Shown: positions 6,801 to 9,468 of the stretch, in pieces
How positions within the stretch are numbered: the first letter of the stretch is position 1
Layout of the letters: each line of letters begins with the position of its first letter
From: Bacteroidota bacterium
GTDB taxonomy: Bacteria; Bacteroidota; Bacteroidia; Bacteroidales; FEN-979
Assembly: GCA_026391755.1 (NCBI GenBank)
Contig: JAPLDN010000316.1
Location: forward strand, 1 to 9,468
Length of the DNA stretch: 9,468 bases
Direction: 5' to 3'
Position numbers and translations under genes: made by a program
Notes under the pieces: generated by a model
The model's input: the letters and a program-made list of their open reading frames with translations, nothing else
Database searches by the model: none
What the model was told of the DNA's origin: nothing

Positions 6801-8225
6801 TCAGGACCCCAGAGGTATCAGCCCGTGTTTTTTACCCTCATCCAGCATCAGCTGAAATGCAGCTTCATAGTCATTGGGTATGCGGCCTTCAAGTATTGCT
6901 TCGGTTATCACTTCCTTAATCTCACCAATCAGCCTTGATGGCGGTATACCGAAAGTCTTCATAATGAGTTCGCCCGAAATGGGCGGCCTCCAGTTTCTCA
7001 GCCTGTCCTTTTCCTCGATTTCCACCAGTTTTTTTCTTACAGTCTCAAAGTTTTCAAGAAAATTTTTCACCTTGGCCTGGTTTTTCGAAGTGATATCAGC
7101 CTCGCAAAGCAGCATTAGTTCATCCACATCATTACCGGCATCGAACAGCAGCCTTCTCATGGCCGAATCGGTTACCGAATCTTCGGCCAGGACTATCGGC
7201 CTGAGGTGCAGCAGGACCATCTTTTCCACAAATTTCATCTTCTCATTCAGGGGAAGTTTCATCCTGCGGAAAATCTTTGAAACCATTTTTGAACCCTTGA
7301 AATCGTGGGCATGGAACGTCCAGCCGGTGCCCTGGACGAATTTTTTTGTAGCGGGTTTGGCAATATCATGAAGCAGGGCCGACCATCTGAGCCAGAGGTT
7401 AGAGGAAGTCAAGGCAACATTATCAAGTACAGCAAGGGTATGGTAAAAATTATCCTTATGCCCTTTGCCGTCAATTGTCTCAACCCCTTTAAGTTCCAGC
7501 AGTTCAGGAAAAATCAGTCTTAACAGTCCCGATTCATCAAGCATTCTGAATCCTCTCGACGGCTTATCTGCCTGGATGATTAGATTCAGTTCATCAACCA
7601 CCCTTTCCATGGAAACGATTCCCAGCCTGTATGCATTCCTGGCGATAGCTTCATAACAACCTGCCTCAATGGTAAAATCAAGCTGGGTGGCGAAGCGGAT
7701 CGCCCTCATCATCCGTAAAGGATCATCAGAGAACGTTATATCAGGATCTAATGGAGTGCGGATGACTTTTTCCCCCAGGTCCCTCATCCCCTTAAACGGA
7801 TCTATCAGTTCCCCGAAGTGGTCTTTCCGCAGGTCAAAAGCCATTGCATTAATGGTAAAATCCCTGCGGTTCTGATCATCTTCAAGGCTGCCATTCTCTA
7901 CCAGTGGTTTGCGGGAATCATTACGGTAGGATTCTTTTCTGGCCCCAACGAATTCTATTTTCCAATCCCTGTATTGAATCATAGCTGTACCGAAGTTCTT
8001 AAAGAATTTAACTTCGGGTGCAGGCTTCAGCCTCCTTGCAACTAAATGGGCAAAATCAATCCCGCTTCCAACCACCGCAATATCGATGTCGTTCTTGGCA
8101 TCCCGGCCCAGGAAACAATCCCTGACAAAACCTCCCACAACGCAGGCCATAAGCTGCATCTCATCCGCAGATTCAGAAACTGCATGAAAAATATGATGAT
8201 CGAGAAAATGTTTGAAAGTCGCCAT
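6801..8225 (-). CDS. cca: CCA-adding tRNA nucleotidyltransferase with HD domain
   Basis: The 474-residue enzyme adds or repairs the 3'-terminal CCA of tRNAs from CTP and ATP without a nucleic acid template. It is a class II nucleotidyltransferase: GGFVRD (31-36), the metal-binding DID (46-48) in KNDIDIAVVG, RRDFTINAMAF (120-130), DPLRMMRAIRFA (168-179) and SMERVVDEL (205-213). A C-terminal HD phosphohydrolase-like domain carries WSALLHDIAKPATKK (281-295, H286-D287). Length and domain order are normal for Bacteroidota. The reading frame stays open upstream to a TTG at 8273, but that extension crosses the candidate promoter at 8241-8248 and gives a non-family leader. The ATG at 8225 (MATFKHFLDHHIF) is therefore the better start. 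It heads the cca-PF07929-miaA operon. In some bacteria CC- and A-adding activities are split; only one such gene is visible here, so full CCA addition is inferred. Confidence 0.96.
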   Translation of the reverse strand: MATFKHFLDHHIFHAVSESADEMQLMACVVGGFVRDCFLGRDAKNDIDIAVVGSGIDFAHLVARRLKPAPEVKFFKNFGTAMIQYRDWKIEFVGARKESYRNDSRKPLVENGSLEDDQNRRDFTINAMAFDLRKDHFGELIDPFKGMRDLGEKVIRTPLDPDITFSDDPLRMMRAIRFATQLDFTIEAGCYEAIARNAYRLGIVSMERVVDELNLIIQADKPSRGFRMLDESGLLRLIFPELLELKGVETIDGKGHKDNFYHTLAVLDNVALTSSNLWLRWSALLHDIAKPATKKFVQGTGWTFHAHDFKGSKMVSKIFRRMKLPLNEKMKFVEKMVLLHLRPIVLAEDSVTDSAMRRLLFDAGNDVDELMLLCEADITSKNQAKVKNFLENFETVRKKLVEIEEKDRLRNWRPPISGELIMKTFGIPPSRLIGEIKEVITEAILEGRIPNDYEAAFQLMLDEGKKHGLIPLGS

Positions 8226-8240
8226 GATGTCAACCTGCGC

Positions 8241-8248
8241 CAAAAGTA
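8241..8248 (-). promoter_or_regulatory. Candidate -7 promoter element for the cca operon
   Basis: On the minus strand this reads TACTTTTG, a full match to the Bacteroidota TAnnTTTG consensus. It lies 15 bases before the ATG at 8225, giving a leader of about 10 bases. A TTG (8271-8273, minus strand) lies 22 bases further upstream, slightly beyond the usual -33 spacing. The position supports the 8225 start, since any longer cca product would have to start upstream of this promoter. Confidence 0.55.
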
Positions 8249-8299
8249 AGAAAATAAAAGAAAATGTTAACAATTACTCTTCAATTGCGCCTAATTGCT

Positions 8300-8307
8300 T
8301 ACTTTTG
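8300..8307 (+). promoter_or_regulatory. Candidate -7 promoter element for the DUF47-PiT operon
   Basis: TACTTTTG is a full match to the TAnnTTTG consensus and is the mirror copy of the cca element inside the other arm of the inverted repeat. Transcription would start near 8311 and leave a leader of about 60 bases before the ATG at 8373. The leader contains a small AU-only stem (ATATTT 8351-8356, AAATAT 8363-8368) close to the start codon. No clear -33 element is visible. Confidence 0.5.
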
Positions 8308-8372
8308 GCGAAGCAGGCTGTACACACCGGTCTGCAGGATATAAAAACACATATTTACTAACAAATATCACC

Positions 8373-8999
8373 ATGTTACGAGGACTTCTACCCCGGGAAT
8401 ATGCCTTTTATGATTATTTCGAAAGGCTGATGAACATTAACCTTCAGGTCAGCAATGAGTTTCTTGCACTTGTAAAAGAGAAGAAACATCCTGAAGTCGC
8501 CACCAATGCTATTAAAAGACTGGAAAGGGAAGCCGACAAGTTGACAAAAGAATGTATCGACTTATTGCATAGAACTTTTATCACCCCTATTGACAGAGAT
8601 CAGATTTACCAGCTCGTTAACGGGATGGATGACTTTGCCGACCAGATGAACGCTGCAACCTTCAGGTTGTTTTATTATGGTATTGAAGAATTCCGGCCCG
8701 AAACTCTTGAATTTGCCAAGATCATACACAACTGTAACCAGGAGGTAGCTGCAGCTATTAAAAGTTTAAGGCATATCAAGAAGCAAAGTCATGAGATACG
8801 GTCAAAATGCTCTTTGATTCATGAATTTGAGAATCAGGCCGATGACATCTCCCGCGTAGCCATCGCCAATCTTTTCAAGGCCAATGACATGATGATGATC
8901 ATGAAATGGAAGGAGATTTTCGAGCGTCTTGAAAAAGCCGTAGACCGTATGGAAAGGGTTGCCAATACGATTGAAAGTATTCTGATCGACAACGCCTGA
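8373..8999 (+). CDS. DUF47 family protein (PhoU-like, PiT-associated)
   Basis: The 208-residue protein is a predicted all-helical, PhoU-like cytoplasmic protein of the DUF47 family (PF01865, TIGR00153-like). Such proteins are encoded next to PiT phosphate transporters and are thought to modulate them. Family features are LLPREYAFYDYFERL (5-19), the first metal-site repeat RLEREADKL (49-57), the conserved FITPIDRDQI (69-78), the second repeat EFENQADDI (151-159), and the C-terminal helix KEIFERLEKAVDRMERVANTIESI (180-203). The length is normal. The frame is open upstream to a TTG at 8295, but that would start inside the inverted repeat and upstream of the likely transcription start; MLRGLLPREY is the standard family N-terminus, so I use the ATG at 8373. 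A PiT permease starts 25 bases after its stop, clearly the same operon. Confidence 0.93.
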   Translation: MLRGLLPREYAFYDYFERLMNINLQVSNEFLALVKEKKHPEVATNAIKRLEREADKLTKECIDLLHRTFITPIDRDQIYQLVNGMDDFADQMNAATFRLFYYGIEEFRPETLEFAKIIHNCNQEVAAAIKSLRHIKKQSHEIRSKCSLIHEFENQADDISRVAIANLFKANDMMMIMKWKEIFERLEKAVDRMERVANTIESILIDNA

Positions 9000-9024
9000 C
9001 CTGATCATTCCCAATTCATATTTT

Positions 9025-9468
9025 ATGCTGATAATCGTTATAATCACCATTATAGTTGCCCTGATCTTTGATGTCATCAACGGATTTCACGATGCCGCCA
9101 ATTCAATTGCAACCATCGTTTCCACAAAAGTATTATCACCAAAATTCGCTGTTTTTTGGGCTGCCTTTTTCAACTTTGCAGCCATGTTTGTTTTTGCTCC
9201 CAAAGTTGCAAATACAATTGCCCATATTGTAATTATTAATCCTTCTGACCCGGCATTTATCTATGTAATACTTTCAGGTCTGATCGGTGCAATTCTTTGG
9301 GACCTTGTGACATGGTGGTATGGGTTACCGTCCAGTTCATCCCATGCATTGATCGGAGGCCTTGTTGGCGCCGGCATGGCTTATAAAGGATCAAGCATCA
9401 TCCATTGGTCGAAAGTCATACAGACTGCGACATTTATCCCGATTGCACCCCTGATCGGGGTGGTATTG
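9025..9468 (+). CDS. PiT family inorganic phosphate permease, 3' end outside window
   Basis: The first 148 codons of an inorganic phosphate transporter (PF01384, PHO4/PiT family) are present; the frame is open to the last base and no stop is reached. PiT proteins import phosphate, often as a metal-phosphate complex, driven by the proton or sodium gradient across the inner membrane. The family signature GFHDAANSIATIVSTKVLSP (20-39) directly follows the first hydrophobic segment. The second, PSSSSHALIGGLVGAG, follows a WDLVTWWYG segment in the last third. Roughly four to five membrane segments are included. Start ATG 9025 gives a short hydrophobic N-terminus (MLIIVIITIIVALIFDVING) typical of the family. 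It follows the DUF47 gene by 25 bases without a terminator, so the two are co-expressed. Confidence 0.94.
   Translation, partial: MLIIVIITIIVALIFDVINGFHDAANSIATIVSTKVLSPKFAVFWAAFFNFAAMFVFAPKVANTIAHIVIINPSDPAFIYVILSGLIGAILWDLVTWWYGLPSSSSHALIGGLVGAGMAYKGSSIIHWSKVIQTATFIPIAPLIGVVL

Larger units (their letters stand above)
8238..8310. repeat. Perfect 13-bp inverted repeat between cca and the DUF47 gene
   Basis: CGCCAAAAGTAAG (8238-8250) and its exact reverse complement CTTACTTTTGGCG (8298-8310) are separated by 47 bases. Allowing a 2-base insertion, the similarity runs further outward through CCTG(C) on the left and (G)CAGG on the right. The AT-rich spacer contains the palindrome GTTAAC (8266-8271), CAATTG (8282-8287) and an inner CAATTA/TAATTG pair (8271-8276/8292-8297). 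The arms contain the outward-facing -7 elements listed separately. It is probably part of a shared divergent control region. A small mobile-element remnant is possible, but I see no target duplication. Confidence 0.8.

Noticed and set aside
6874..7371. 165-codon open frame on the plus strand antisense to cca
   Set aside because: It lies wholly inside a strongly recognised gene, its product is a low-complexity Ser/Ile/Phe-rich string, and it resembles no family.
8226..8273. N-terminal extension of cca to a TTG codon at 8273
   Set aside because: It would cross the candidate promoter and inverted repeat arm, it adds 16 hydrophobic residues unlike the family, and the ATG at 8225 gives the normal N-terminus and length.
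8351..8368. Riboswitch or thermometer-like hairpin in the DUF47 leader
   Set aside because: It is only a 6-bp stem of A-U pairs with no conserved core; too weak to call.
8295..8372. N-terminal extension of the DUF47 protein to a TTG at 8295
   Set aside because: It begins within the inverted repeat and upstream of the probable transcription start; residues MLRGLLPREY from 8373 are the usual family start.
1..9468. CRISPR array, phage genes, toxin-antitoxin or other defence system
   Set aside because: No regularly spaced repeats, no cas-like, nuclease or toxin families and no small overlapping gene pairs of that kind were found on either strand.

Overview
The window looks like ordinary chromosome from a Bacteroidota (Bacteroidetes) bacterium of moderate GC. 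The pointers are: A-rich translation starts without Shine-Dalgarno sequences, TAnnTTTG-type -7 promoter elements, and a gene set typical of the phylum (DUF2141 and DUF3108 secreted proteins, a PF07929 protein beside miaA, a DUF47/PiT phosphate pair). No genus can be named from this evidence.

Layout. Positions 1-101 hold the 3' part of a tRNA-Met(CAT) gene and a strong intrinsic terminator. A short AT-rich gene for a secreted DUF2141 protein follows (230-661). It converges with a minus-strand GT4 glycosyltransferase (725-1888), which is divergent from a plus-strand three-gene run (1950-5067): an APC amino-acid permease, a secreted DUF3108 protein and a BadF/GlcNAc-kinase-like ATPase that overlaps the DUF3108 gene by 4 bases. 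This run collides tail-to-tail (13-base overlap) with a minus-strand operon, read in the order cca, PF07929 protein, miaA (8225 down to 5055). Across a 147-base divergent intergenic region lies a plus-strand DUF47 (PhoU-like) regulator followed by a PiT phosphate permease that is cut by the window end.

How the genes work together. The minus-strand operon is centred on tRNA maturation: cca adds or repairs the 3' CCA and miaA prenylates A37, with an uncharacterised PF07929 protein between them. The tRNA at the window start has no complete CCA in its gene, so it would need the cca product. The DUF47/PiT pair forms a low-affinity phosphate uptake unit. The permease, DUF3108 and BadF-like genes are probably co-transcribed, but a common pathway cannot be proven.

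The most interesting non-coding element is a perfect 13-bp inverted repeat between cca and the DUF47 gene. Each arm contains an outward-facing TACTTTTG -7 element, which suggests mirrored divergent promoters. I found no CRISPR array, transposase, phage gene or obvious new defence system; the window is mainly housekeeping.
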